Of a DNA stretch of 64,000 nt, positions 57,403 to 64,000 are shown piece after piece. The notes under the pieces are model-generated. The model did not search any database. It was not told the DNA's origin and worked only from the letters and a program-made list of their open reading frames with translations. Position numbers and translations under genes: made by a program. The stretch is from Aquincola agrisoli (GTDB lineage: Bacteria; Pseudomonadota; Gammaproteobacteria; Burkholderiales; Burkholderiaceae_C), in contig NZ_JAZIBG010000049.1 of the NCBI RefSeq assembly GCF_036621135.1, forward strand, positions 104,262-168,261. The letters run 5' to 3'. Positions within the stretch are counted from its first letter, which is position 1. The number at the start of each line of letters is the position of its first letter.

Positions 57403-57981
57403 ATGACCGCCCTGATCGCCGGACTGCTGTTGTTCCTCGGCCTGCACTCGGTGCGCATCTTCGCGCCGCAATGGCGCAGCCGGCAGATCGCCGCACGCGG
57501 CGAGAAGGCCTGGAAGGGCCTGTATTCGCTGGTGTCGCTCGCGGGGCTGGTACTGATCGTCTGGGGCTACGGCCAGACCCGCGCGGCACCGATGTGGCTG
57601 TGGGTGCCGCCGCTCGGCATGCGCCACGCGGCCGCGTTGCTCACGCTGCTGTCGTTCATCCTGATCGCGGCGGCCTACGTGCCGCGCAATGCGCTCAAGG
57701 CCCGGCTGCACCACCCGATGGTGCTGGGCGTCAAGGTCTGGGCCTTCGCCCACCTGCTGGCCAACGGCACCGTGGCCGACGTGTTGCTGTTCGGCAGCTT
57801 CCTGGCGTGGGCGATCGTGCTGTATGCCGTGTCGCGGCGGCGCGACCGCGCGGCGGGGGTGACCTACCCACCCGGCACGGCGGGCGGCACGCTCCGCGCC
57901 GTGGCGGCCGGTGCGGCGGCGTGGGCCGTGTTTGCGTTCTGGGCGCACGAGTGGCTGATCGGCATCGCCCCGCTCGGTTGA
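57403..57981 (+). CDS. NnrU-family membrane protein
   Basis: A 192-residue protein with about five hydrophobic helices. ALIAGLLLFLGLHSVRIFAP, YSLVSLAGLVLIVWGYGQTR and NALKARLHHPMVLGVKVWAF with AHLLANGTVADVLLFGSFLA are the NnrU family signature. NnrU-like proteins are linked to denitrification and to carotenoid 15-cis isomerase-related functions in other organisms; no denitrification gene is nearby, so the role is unknown. ATG 57403 is chosen; longer upstream frames are shadows of the previous gene. Confidence 0.85.
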   Translation: MTALIAGLLLFLGLHSVRIFAPQWRSRQIAARGEKAWKGLYSLVSLAGLVLIVWGYGQTRAAPMWLWVPPLGMRHAAALLTLLSFILIAAAYVPRNALKARLHHPMVLGVKVWAFAHLLANGTVADVLLFGSFLAWAIVLYAVSRRRDRAAGVTYPPGTAGGTLRAVAAGAAAWAVFAFWAHEWLIGIAPLG

Positions 57982-57997
57982 CGGCAGGCGCCGGCCG

Positions 57998-58852
57998 GTG
58001 GTGATCGCCCAGCGCGGGGGATGGCGCACGGCGCTGCCGCGTGCGCTCGGCGTCCTGCTTGCGCTGCTGCTGCTGGGCTACGGCGCCGTCCTGGCCAAGC
58101 TGTGGTGGGGCCAGGAAGGGCTGATCTTCCAGCCGACCCCGCTGCCGGCCACCCACCGCTTCGCGCTGCCGGCGGACGTGCACGAGGTGTTCGTCGACGT
58201 GCCGGGGGCCCGTCTGAACGCGCTTCACCTGCGCCGGCCGGATCCGCAGGGGGTGGTGTTCTTCCTGCACGGCAACGCGGGCAACCTGGAGCGCTGGTTC
58301 GTCAACCTGGACTTCTACCGCGCGCTGAACGTCGACCTCTTCATGCCCGATTACCGGGGCTTCGGCAAGAGCACCGGGGCGATCGAAAGCGAGGCGCAGC
58401 TGCTGGCCGACGTGCAGGCCGCGTGGCAGGCCATCGCACCGGCCTATGAGGGCCGCCGCGTCGTGTTCGTGGGCCGGTCGCTGGGCACAGGGCTCGCGGC
58501 CTCGCTCGCGGCAGCGCTGCCGCCGGAGCGGCGGCCGGACGCCCTGGTGCTGATCTCCCCGTACCGCAGCATGGTCGCGATGGCGGCCGAGCAGTACCCG
58601 CTGGTGCCGTCGGTGCTGCTGCGCTATCCGCTGCAGACCGACCTGGCGCTGGTGCAGCTCGCGGGCTCGCGCACGCGGGTGCAACTGCTGCACGGCGACC
58701 GCGACGCGCTGATCCCGCTGGCGCACAGCGAAGCGCTGGCGAAGGCGCTGCCGGGCGTCACGCTGCAACGCATCGAAGGGGCAGGCCACGGTGACCTGCA
58801 GTCGTTCCCCGCCTACCTGGATGCACTGCGCGCGGCGATCCAGCCGCCGTAA
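57998..58852 (+). CDS. Alpha/beta hydrolase (BEM46/ABHD13-like), membrane-anchored
   Basis: A 284-residue serine hydrolase with one N-terminal membrane helix (ALGVLLALLLLGYGAVLAKL). The oxyanion-region motif VVFFLHGNAGN is near residue 90, the nucleophile elbow VGRSLGTGLAAS near residue 162, the acid in LLHGDRDALIPL and the His in GAGHGDLQSF. The order and spacing fit the ABHD13/YjfP-like group. The start is a GTG at 57998 (or the adjacent GTG at 58001), 16 bases after the NnrU-like stop; no ATG is available. The substrate is unknown. Confidence 0.82.
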   Translation: MVIAQRGGWRTALPRALGVLLALLLLGYGAVLAKLWWGQEGLIFQPTPLPATHRFALPADVHEVFVDVPGARLNALHLRRPDPQGVVFFLHGNAGNLERWFVNLDFYRALNVDLFMPDYRGFGKSTGAIESEAQLLADVQAAWQAIAPAYEGRRVVFVGRSLGTGLAASLAAALPPERRPDALVLISPYRSMVAMAAEQYPLVPSVLLRYPLQTDLALVQLAGSRTRVQLLHGDRDALIPLAHSEALAKALPGVTLQRIEGAGHGDLQSFPAYLDALRAAIQPP

Positions 58853-58867
58853 CCGGCCGCGGCCGCG

Positions 58868-59530
58868 TCACCGGGCGGCGCCGTACCGTTGCGCGCCGTT
58901 GCGCTGCAGCTGCCAGTCGCGGTGCATCATCTGGCGGGTGTAGGGCGCGTCGCGGCCCGCCAGGCCGATCGAGATCGCCGTGACCCAGTCGTGCGTGCGC
59001 GAAGCCGGCGCGCCCGGCACCGCCACCAGCAGCCAGGCGCCGAGCAGCAGGATGAGCTTCTTCGGCGCGCTCGTCCTGGGCATGTGCACCAGCGACAGCG
59101 CCGCCACGCTGGCGCCGGCGCCGAGCAGGAAACCGGCCCAGCTTTCGGACGGGGAATGGGCGTACACCTCCACGCGCGACACCGCGACGAGCGCGGCCAG
59201 CGCGAGGCCGATCCCGACGGCGGGCCCATGCCAGCGCGGATGCGCCGCGCCGACCGCCTCGCGCGCCAACAGCGGCAGGATCGCCGCGGCGAACATCGCA
59301 TGGCCGGAGATGCCAGTGAAGTCCAGCGGCGCATAGCCGATGCCCCAGCCGATGAAGGCGATCTTGGTGACGGTGGTGATCGCCGCCGCGACGCCCGTCG
59401 CGCCCAGCCAGGTCAGGGCGACGCGCGGAGCCCGGGCCCGCAGGGCCAGCCAGGCGGTGGCCGCGAGCAGCGCCGGCAGCAGCAACTGGGCTTCACCCAG
59501 GCGGGTGACGGTGTTCCAGAACAAGGTCAT
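58868..59530 (-). CDS. PAP2-family membrane phosphatase, partly degenerate motifs
   Basis: A 220-residue membrane protein with about five to six helices. The phosphatase motifs can be aligned: KIAFIGWGIG at C1 (lacking the usual RP), FTGISGHAMFAAAILP at C2 with the catalytic His, and VSRVEVYAHSPSESWAGFLL at C3, where Arg and His are present and Glu replaces Asp. It may still dephosphorylate a lipid phosphate. ATG 59530 is chosen over a TTG at 59548. A C-terminal soluble tail (APYTRQMMHRDWQLQRNGA) is unusual. Confidence 0.72.
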   Translation of the reverse strand: MTLFWNTVTRLGEAQLLLPALLAATAWLALRARAPRVALTWLGATGVAAAITTVTKIAFIGWGIGYAPLDFTGISGHAMFAAAILPLLAREAVGAAHPRWHGPAVGIGLALAALVAVSRVEVYAHSPSESWAGFLLGAGASVAALSLVHMPRTSAPKKLILLLGAWLLVAVPGAPASRTHDWVTAISIGLAGRDAPYTRQMMHRDWQLQRNGAQRYGAAR

Positions 59531-59539
59531 CGATCGCGT

Positions 59540-59570
59540 CGGCAACAAGAAGGCCGGCTCATGGCCGGCC
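59540..59570 (-). terminator. Terminator of the NMT1-type ABC transporter operon
   Basis: GGCCGGC (59552-59558) and GCCGGCC (59564-59570) form a perfect seven-base stem with a five-base loop. On the minus strand it is followed by a T-rich stretch (CTTCTTGTTG). It lies 26 bases after the stop of the substrate-binding protein. Confidence 0.6.
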
Positions 59571-59596
59571 AGAGCTTTGGGGGAAAACCCGGAAGC

Positions 59597-60607
59597 TTAC
59601 TTGCCGCCCAGCTGCTTTTTCAGGTCTAGGCCCACGCCTTTGTTGACAAATTGCAGCGTCGCCACTTTGGACAAGTCCACCTCGCCCGGCTTGTAGAGGC
59701 CGGCCCTGACCATCTTGTCGTGGAAGTCCTTGATGCGTTCGGGCTTCATCGCACCGATACCCAGCGTCAGCGCGTCGCCGGAGTCGACGATGCCGAGCTC
59801 CTTCATCAGCGCGACCGACCGGCCGATCATCTCGTCGGTCATCTCCGGGTTGTCGCGCTTGATCAGCGCATCGGCGCGGCGGCGGTCGCCGTAAAGGTAG
59901 TTCACCCAGCCGAGCACCGAGGCGTTGACGAAGCTGCTGATCAGCTCCGGCTGTTGCTTCACCGTGTCCAGCCGCGCCTCGATGGTCGTGCTGTAGGTGC
60001 TGTAGCCGTGGTCGGCGAGCAGGAAGGTCAGCGGCTTGAACCCGCCCTGCTTCTCGATCGAGATCGGCTCCTCGACGGCGTAGCCCTGCTGGATGCTCTT
60101 CTTGTCGGCCAGGAAGGGGCCGAGGTTGTAGTTGTAGGGCTTCAGCCGTTCGTCCCTGAAGCCGTAGTCGGCTTTGAGCCAGCTCCACCACGAGAACTGG
60201 GCGTCCTTCGCGATGAACGCCGTGGGTGCGTTCTTCAGGTCCGCGAACTGGCCATAGCCCTGGCCGGGGTGGGCGAACAGGGCCTGCGGATCCTTCTGGA
60301 ACATCGACGCGACCACCACCACCGGCACGCCGTTCTTCACGTTGTCGAAGCTGTGCAGCAGGTTGCCGGTCATCAGGAAGTCGATCTTGCCGGCCGGCAG
60401 CAGCGGCCGGTTGTTGACCTGCGGCCCGCCCTGGCGGATCTCGACCTCCAGGCCCATTCGCTTGTACGTGCCGTCGGCGACCGCCTGGTAGAAGCCGCCG
60501 TGGGCGGCCTGGGCCTTCCAGTTGGTGGCGAAGACCACCTTGGTCTGCGCCTGGGCGGCGAACGCGGCGAGGCACAGGGCGGACAGAGCGAGGGCACGGT
60601 ACGGCAT
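59597..60607 (-). CDS. NMT1/THI5-like ABC transporter substrate-binding protein
   Basis: A 336-residue periplasmic binding protein. The signal peptide MPYRALALSALCLAAFAAQA ends AQA. The mature part has KVVFATNWKAQAAHGGFYQA then VADGTYKRMGLEVEIRQGGP, a fold-type II pattern of the NMT1 group that carries thiamine pyrimidines, nitrate or sulfonates. The ligand cannot be identified; GGFYQAVADGTYKRMGL recalls HMP/thiamine-precursor binding proteins, but no thiamine riboswitch is visible upstream. It lies 80 bases after the permease gene. Confidence 0.88.
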   Translation of the reverse strand: MPYRALALSALCLAAFAAQAQTKVVFATNWKAQAAHGGFYQAVADGTYKRMGLEVEIRQGGPQVNNRPLLPAGKIDFLMTGNLLHSFDNVKNGVPVVVVASMFQKDPQALFAHPGQGYGQFADLKNAPTAFIAKDAQFSWWSWLKADYGFRDERLKPYNYNLGPFLADKKSIQQGYAVEEPISIEKQGGFKPLTFLLADHGYSTYSTTIEARLDTVKQQPELISSFVNASVLGWVNYLYGDRRRADALIKRDNPEMTDEMIGRSVALMKELGIVDSGDALTLGIGAMKPERIKDFHDKMVRAGLYKPGEVDLSKVATLQFVNKGVGLDLKKQLGGK

Positions 60608-60687
60608 GGTGGAAGCGCGTGCTGGAGGTGCGCGACTATAGCCAGCGGCGCGGCGTTCGTAACAGGACGCCCCGCCGGCAGGGCGGG

Positions 60688-61500
60688 TCAGTCGAGCGGG
60701 CGTTCACTGTCGTGCCAGCGCCCCAGCAGCCATCGCGACAGCAGCAGCGTCAGCCCGTACAGCGCGATGCCGGTCAGCGAGACCAACACCAGCGCGGCGA
60801 ACATCTTTGGAATCTCGGTGCGGAAGCTCGCCTCCAGGATGCGCGAGGCCAGCCCCGTTTCCCGCCCGGCGGCGCCCGCGGTGAACTCCGCGACGACCGC
60901 GCCCACCAGCGCCAGCCCGGCCGCCACCCGAAGCCCGGCGAGGAAGTACGGCAGCGCCGAGGGCACCAGCAGGTGCACCAGCGTCTGCCACGGCGTGGCG
61001 CGGTACAGCCGGAACAGGTCGCGCAGCCGCGCGTCCGCGCTGCGCAGGCCGACGACGGTGTTCGCGAGGATGGGGAAGAACGCGACGATCCAGGCGCACA
61101 GCAGCAGCGCGGCCGTGGTGCTGTCGACGAAGATCAGGATCAGCGGCGCGATCGCGATGACGGGGGTCACCTGGAGCACGACGGCGAAGGGGAACAGGCT
61201 CAGCTCCACCCAGCGCGACACGGCGAACAGGCCGCCCAGCAGCACGCCGCCGAGCACCGCCAGGGCGAGCGCGCCGAGCGTGATCTTCAGCGTGAACCAC
61301 CAGCTCGCCATCAGCGAGCCGGCGTGGGCCCACAGCGTCTTGCCCACCAGCACCGGGCCGGGCAGCAGGTACTGCGGCAGCTCGTAGATCCGCACCGCGG
61401 CCTCCCAGCCGCCCAGGGCCGCCAGGGCCACGGCGGCAGGCACCACCCAGCGCAGCCACCGCGGTTCCGGCCGCCGGGCGGCACCACGGTCAGCGGGCAT
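60688..61500 (-). CDS. ABC transporter permease (SsuC/TauC-like)
   Basis: A 270-residue inner-membrane permease with six predicted helices, of the BPD_transp_1 family. SWWFTLKITLGALALAVLGG opens the transmembrane region, and the EAA-type coupling loop is RLYRATPWQTLVHLLVPSAL followed by PYFLAGLRVAAGLALVGAVV. ATG 61500 overlaps the ATPase stop by 11 bases, so the two are coupled. It forms the channel for the substrate delivered by the downstream binding protein. Confidence 0.9.
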   Translation of the reverse strand: MPADRGAARRPEPRWLRWVVPAAVALAALGGWEAAVRIYELPQYLLPGPVLVGKTLWAHAGSLMASWWFTLKITLGALALAVLGGVLLGGLFAVSRWVELSLFPFAVVLQVTPVIAIAPLILIFVDSTTAALLLCAWIVAFFPILANTVVGLRSADARLRDLFRLYRATPWQTLVHLLVPSALPYFLAGLRVAAGLALVGAVVAEFTAGAAGRETGLASRILEASFRTEIPKMFAALVLVSLTGIALYGLTLLLSRWLLGRWHDSERPLD

Positions 61501-62242
61501 CGGCGCCCTCGGTGGCCTGTTCGAGGGCGGCGGCGACCTCGGCGCAGGCGCGGGCATAGGCCGCCGTTGCCCGGAAGCCGGCGTCGCGCGGGTAGGGCGC
61601 GTCGACGGTGATCTCCCGGACCACCCGGCCGGGCCGCGCGCCCATCACCACGACGCGCTGGCTGAGGAACACCGCCTCGTAGACGCTGTGCGTCACGAAG
61701 AGCGCGGTGAAGGCGTCGCGCTGCCACAGCCCGAGCAGCTCCTGGTTCAGCCGGAAGCGGGTGATCTCGTCGAGTGCCGCAAAGGGCTCGTCGAGCAGCA
61801 GCAGCGAGGGCCGGGTGACCATCGCCCGCGCGATCGAGGCCCGCATCCTCATGCCGCCGGACAGCTCGCGCGGCAGCGCGCGGGCGAAGTCGGCGAGGCC
61901 CACGGCCTGCAGCGCCTCGCGCACCGCCGCGTCGGCCGCGGCGCGCGGGGCGTGGCGCAACCGCAGCGGCAGGCGCACGTTGGCCTCCACGCTGGCCCAG
62001 GGCATCAGCGTGGGATCCTGGAACACGTAGCCGACGCCGTCCGCCGGCCGCTGCACCTGGCCGCTGCTCGGCGCGTCCAGCCCGGCCAGCAGGCGCAGCA
62101 CGGTGCTCTTGCCGCAGCCGGAAGGCCCAAGCAGGCTGACGAACGCACCCGGTGCGGCCTGCAGGCTCACGTCGGCCAAGGCCTGCACGCCGTTGGCGTA
62201 GCGGCGGCTGACGTGTCGAAGGGCGATGGCCGCGGCACTCAC
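61490..62242 (-). CDS. ABC transporter ATP-binding protein (SsuB/TauB-like)
   Basis: A 250-residue ATPase. Walker A is LLGPSGCGKSTVLRLLAG near residue 38, the Q-loop is VGYVFQDPTLMPW, the signature is LPRELSGGMRMRASIARAMV, Walker B is LLLLDEPFAALDEITR, and the switch His is in LFVTHSVYEAVFLS. The family usually begins near IALRHVSRRYANGV, so I use the GTG at 62242; an ATG at 62341 would add 33 atypical residues. First gene of the transporter operon, divergent from the metalloprotease gene. Confidence 0.88.
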   Translation of the reverse strand: MSAAAIALRHVSRRYANGVQALADVSLQAAPGAFVSLLGPSGCGKSTVLRLLAGLDAPSSGQVQRPADGVGYVFQDPTLMPWASVEANVRLPLRLRHAPRAAADAAVREALQAVGLADFARALPRELSGGMRMRASIARAMVTRPSLLLLDEPFAALDEITRFRLNQELLGLWQRDAFTALFVTHSVYEAVFLSQRVVVMGARPGRVVREITVDAPYPRDAGFRATAAYARACAEVAAALEQATEGADAR

Positions 62243-62441
62243 CGCGCGGCGGGCCGCTGGCGCGCCAGGCGGGCGGGTTGCAACTGCAGTCCGGTACGGC
62301 GTCTCATAGCAGGCATGATGCCGCAGCGGGCCATCCCTCATTGGAGGCCCCTACATTGCAGCGCCCGTCCCATGGCCGCGCGCGCCACCATTGCCTAAGG
62401 TCAAAGAGCCACGGGCCCGAACGGCCCGCTCGGAGGTTCCC

Positions 62442-63494
62442 ATGTCGCTGAACCCGGAAAACAGGCCCTTCCGTCCTGCCGCCAAGTGCTGCTACGACTT
62501 CATCCTGCCTCGCAACCTGATGCGCCCGCGCCCGCAGGCGGTGGGCGTCGGCGGCCGCCTGCGTGCCGTCGGCATCCGCGGCACCAACTGGCTCAACGGC
62601 TCGACGCTGCGGGTGCGCTTCATGGGCGGCACGGCGGCCGAACAGGCCGTCGCGCGCGAGCAGGCCGGCTGGTGGCAGGCGGTGGCCAACCTGCGCTTCC
62701 AGTTCGACAACGCACCCGATGCCGAGATCCGCATCAGCTTCGACGCCAGCGACGGCGCCTGGTCGACCATCGGCACCGATGCCCGCAGCGTGCCGCTGAA
62801 CCAGGCGACGATGAACCTCGGGTTCCTCGATGGCGGCACCGCGGCGCACGAGTTCGGCCATGCCATTGGGCTCGGCCATGAACACGCGAACCCGGACGGC
62901 GGCATCCAGTGGAACGAGCCGGCGGTGATCGCCGCCCTCGCGGGCCCGCCCAACTTCTGGGACGAGGCGACCGTGCGCCACAACGTCTTCAAGAAGTATT
63001 CGGTCGATCAGATCAACGGCACGGAGTTCGATCCGGCGTCGATCATGTTGTATGCGTTCCCGGCGGAATGGACGCTCAACGGGGTCGCCACGCAGGCCAA
63101 CGAGACGCTGTCGGCGCTCGACAAGGCGTTCATCTCCGGCGCCAAGATGTACCCCAAGGCCAAGCCGGGCATGGAGGCGGCGATCGCGCTTGCCGTCGGT
63201 GGGCCGCGCCTGGAGGAGAACATCGGGCAGCCCGGCGAGGAGGATGTATTCCGCTTCACGGCGGACCGGGAGGCGTCCTACGAAATCGACACCCGCGGCC
63301 GGACGGATGTCTACATGAAGCTTTTCGGGCCGGGCAGCCCGACGGCCTTGATCGCGGAGGACGACGACAGCGGCTACGGGCTCAACCCGCGCATCTCCGC
63401 CGAGCTGATGCCAGGCGAGTACTTCGTCCAGATCCGCCACTACGATCGCAGCAGCGGCACCGGCCGCTACACGATCGGCGTCAAGCGGCGGTGA
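62442..63494 (+). CDS. Zincin metalloprotease with C-terminal PPC-like domain
   Basis: A 350-residue metallopeptidase. The zinc site is complete: GTAAHEFGHAIGLGHEH near residue 133 (HExxHxxGxxH), and DPASIMLYAFPAEWTLNGV with the Met-turn-like SIMLY follows, so it belongs to the astacin/matrixin-like metzincins. Residues about 255-350 (EENIGQPGEEDVFRFTADRE, YEIDTRGRTDVYMKLFGPG) form a bacterial pre-peptidase C-terminal (PPC) domain. No signal peptide is present, which is unusual for an extracellular protease with PPC. GGAGG lies five bases ahead of the ATG. Confidence 0.87.
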   Translation: MSLNPENRPFRPAAKCCYDFILPRNLMRPRPQAVGVGGRLRAVGIRGTNWLNGSTLRVRFMGGTAAEQAVAREQAGWWQAVANLRFQFDNAPDAEIRISFDASDGAWSTIGTDARSVPLNQATMNLGFLDGGTAAHEFGHAIGLGHEHANPDGGIQWNEPAVIAALAGPPNFWDEATVRHNVFKKYSVDQINGTEFDPASIMLYAFPAEWTLNGVATQANETLSALDKAFISGAKMYPKAKPGMEAAIALAVGGPRLEENIGQPGEEDVFRFTADREASYEIDTRGRTDVYMKLFGPGSPTALIAEDDDSGYGLNPRISAELMPGEYFVQIRHYDRSSGTGRYTIGVKRR

Positions 63495-63707
63495 TCAGGC
63501 GCGGCGGCGCTGCAGCAGCGTCATCCAGCCGATGCCGCTGCCGGTGCGTGCCTGGACGGCCGTGGCGTGCAGCGCCTCCTCGGCCTGGTGCTCGAGCCGC
63601 AGGTTGAGGCCGAACTCGGCCCCCATGTCGGCCGGATCGAGGGGCTTCGGTGCGGGCGTGTTCTTCCAGCGGCGAAACAGCAGGGAGCGGGCGGTCGGAG
63701 CATTCAT
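63495..63707 (-). CDS. Small protein of unknown function (70 residues)
   Basis: A 70-residue protein, MNAPTARSLLFRRWKNTPAP, then a central DMGAEFGLNLRLEHQAEEAL, then a basic end LLQRRRA. GAGG lies about eight bases ahead of the ATG at 63707, which supports coding. There is no signal peptide or recognised domain; the middle may form an amphipathic helix. It is convergent with, and abuts, the metalloprotease gene. I do not recognise it. Confidence 0.5.
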   Translation of the reverse strand: MNAPTARSLLFRRWKNTPAPKPLDPADMGAEFGLNLRLEHQAEEALHATAVQARTGSGIGWMTLLQRRRA

Positions 63708-64000
63708 GGCGGCAGCCTCGGCAGGGTGTCGTTGCAGTGTGAATGTGAACCGATCGTCAACGCCTCGTGAATCCCGAGGTCGATGCGACACACTTCACAC
63801 CCCCCGAATGCCTGGGGGTTGGCTGTCGCGCAGCGTCCACAGGCCGATCGAGGGCATGCCGCCCATCGTCGCGATGCGATGTGTCAGGTCTGCGAAGACT
63901 GAAGCTTGTATGTTCAGACCAGACCGGCACGGTAGAGTCTGAACGCCGTTGAGGCGGCCAGACCGGCCCGTGCAGTTTGGTAGCGGCTGGGGTGATCGAG
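63708..64000. other. Right-edge region without a recognised gene
   Basis: No coding sequence is convincing in these 293 bases. Visible elements are CCCCC/GGGGG around a short loop near 63803-63818, and a perfect inverted repeat GTTCAGAC (63912-63919) / GTCTGAAC (63937-63944) with a 17-base spacer. The latter may be an operator or part of a promoter for a gene beyond the window. Confidence 0.4.

Noticed and set aside
1..64000. tRNA, rRNA, insertion sequence, integrase, attachment site or origin
   Set aside because: No recognisable sequence, transposase or integrase motif was seen on reading both strands; a tRNAscan-SE and ISfinder search would settle it.

Overview
The window comes from a high-GC betaproteobacterium, most likely of the order Burkholderiales (a Sphaerotilaceae/Rubrivivax-Leptothrix-like lineage is my best guess). 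The reasons are the XrtA/PEP-CTERM exopolysaccharide locus, a Bug/TctC-type binding protein with CaiB/BaiF and acyl-CoA dehydrogenase partners, a tandem glycine riboswitch ahead of dadA, and two copies of a gene-end repeat of a kind I recall from Burkholderiales. I saw no rRNA, tRNA, insertion sequence, phage gene or CRISPR array. All family names rest on reading motifs and gene order; no database search was run.

Positions 1-32300 hold one large surface-polysaccharide and protein-sorting locus. On the left edge is the 5' part of a secreted Kelch-like protein (minus strand). Divergent from it runs a plus-strand block (1169-10265): UDP-glucuronate decarboxylase, a Wzx-type flippase, a membrane-anchored methyltransferase, four glycosyltransferases and an asparagine-synthase-like protein that lacks the catalytic cysteine. 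Much of 3.3-8.6 kb is visibly AT-richer than its surroundings. Convergent with it is a compact minus-strand run of 18 genes (32257 down to 10279): polysaccharide export lipoprotein (EpsE-like), chain-length regulator, tyrosine autokinase, outer-membrane beta-barrel, AAA-type ATPase, WecB, deacetylase, FemAB-like protein, three XrtA-associated glycosyltransferases, exosortase A (fused to an EpsI domain), amidotransferase, another glycosyltransferase, a CapK-like adenylate-forming enzyme, an O-ligase/Wzy-like protein, a second deacetylase and an unrecognised protein. Many neighbours overlap by 4 or 8 bases. Together they would make, flip, polymerise, export and decorate an exopolysaccharide and anchor PEP-CTERM proteins. 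The first sugar-phosphate transferase and the PrsK/PrsR regulators are not in the window.

Positions 32637-35331 are an ECF sigma-factor operon (sigma factor with a long C-terminal domain, a VOC protein and two DGPF/YCII proteins). Positions 35502-37835 are ahpC-ahpF, separated by three consecutive hairpins. At 37980 a small coiled-coil protein follows a perfect Fur-box-like palindrome, then a nitronate monooxygenase.

Positions 39497-44469 look like a catabolic cluster: CaiB/BaiF CoA-transferase, Bug-family binding protein and acyl-CoA dehydrogenase, divergent from a LysR regulator. Next come cytidine deaminase, a 2Fe-2S ferredoxin, a proline-rich protein, a D-serine-dehydratase-like PLP enzyme, a duplicated beta-sandwich protein, and a genuine PEP-CTERM protein (48430-49053), which is a likely client of the exosortase encoded about 27 kb away.

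Positions 49124-55045 carry a CpxP/CpxR/CpxA-like envelope-stress operon, a gamma-class carbonic anhydrase-like protein, serA, a short-chain dehydrogenase and a MarR regulator. Positions 55150-56727 hold dadA behind a tandem glycine riboswitch. The right end has membrane proteins, an alpha/beta hydrolase, a PAP2-like protein, an NMT1-type ABC transporter, a zincin metalloprotease with a C-terminal PPC-like domain, and a small conserved-looking ORF.
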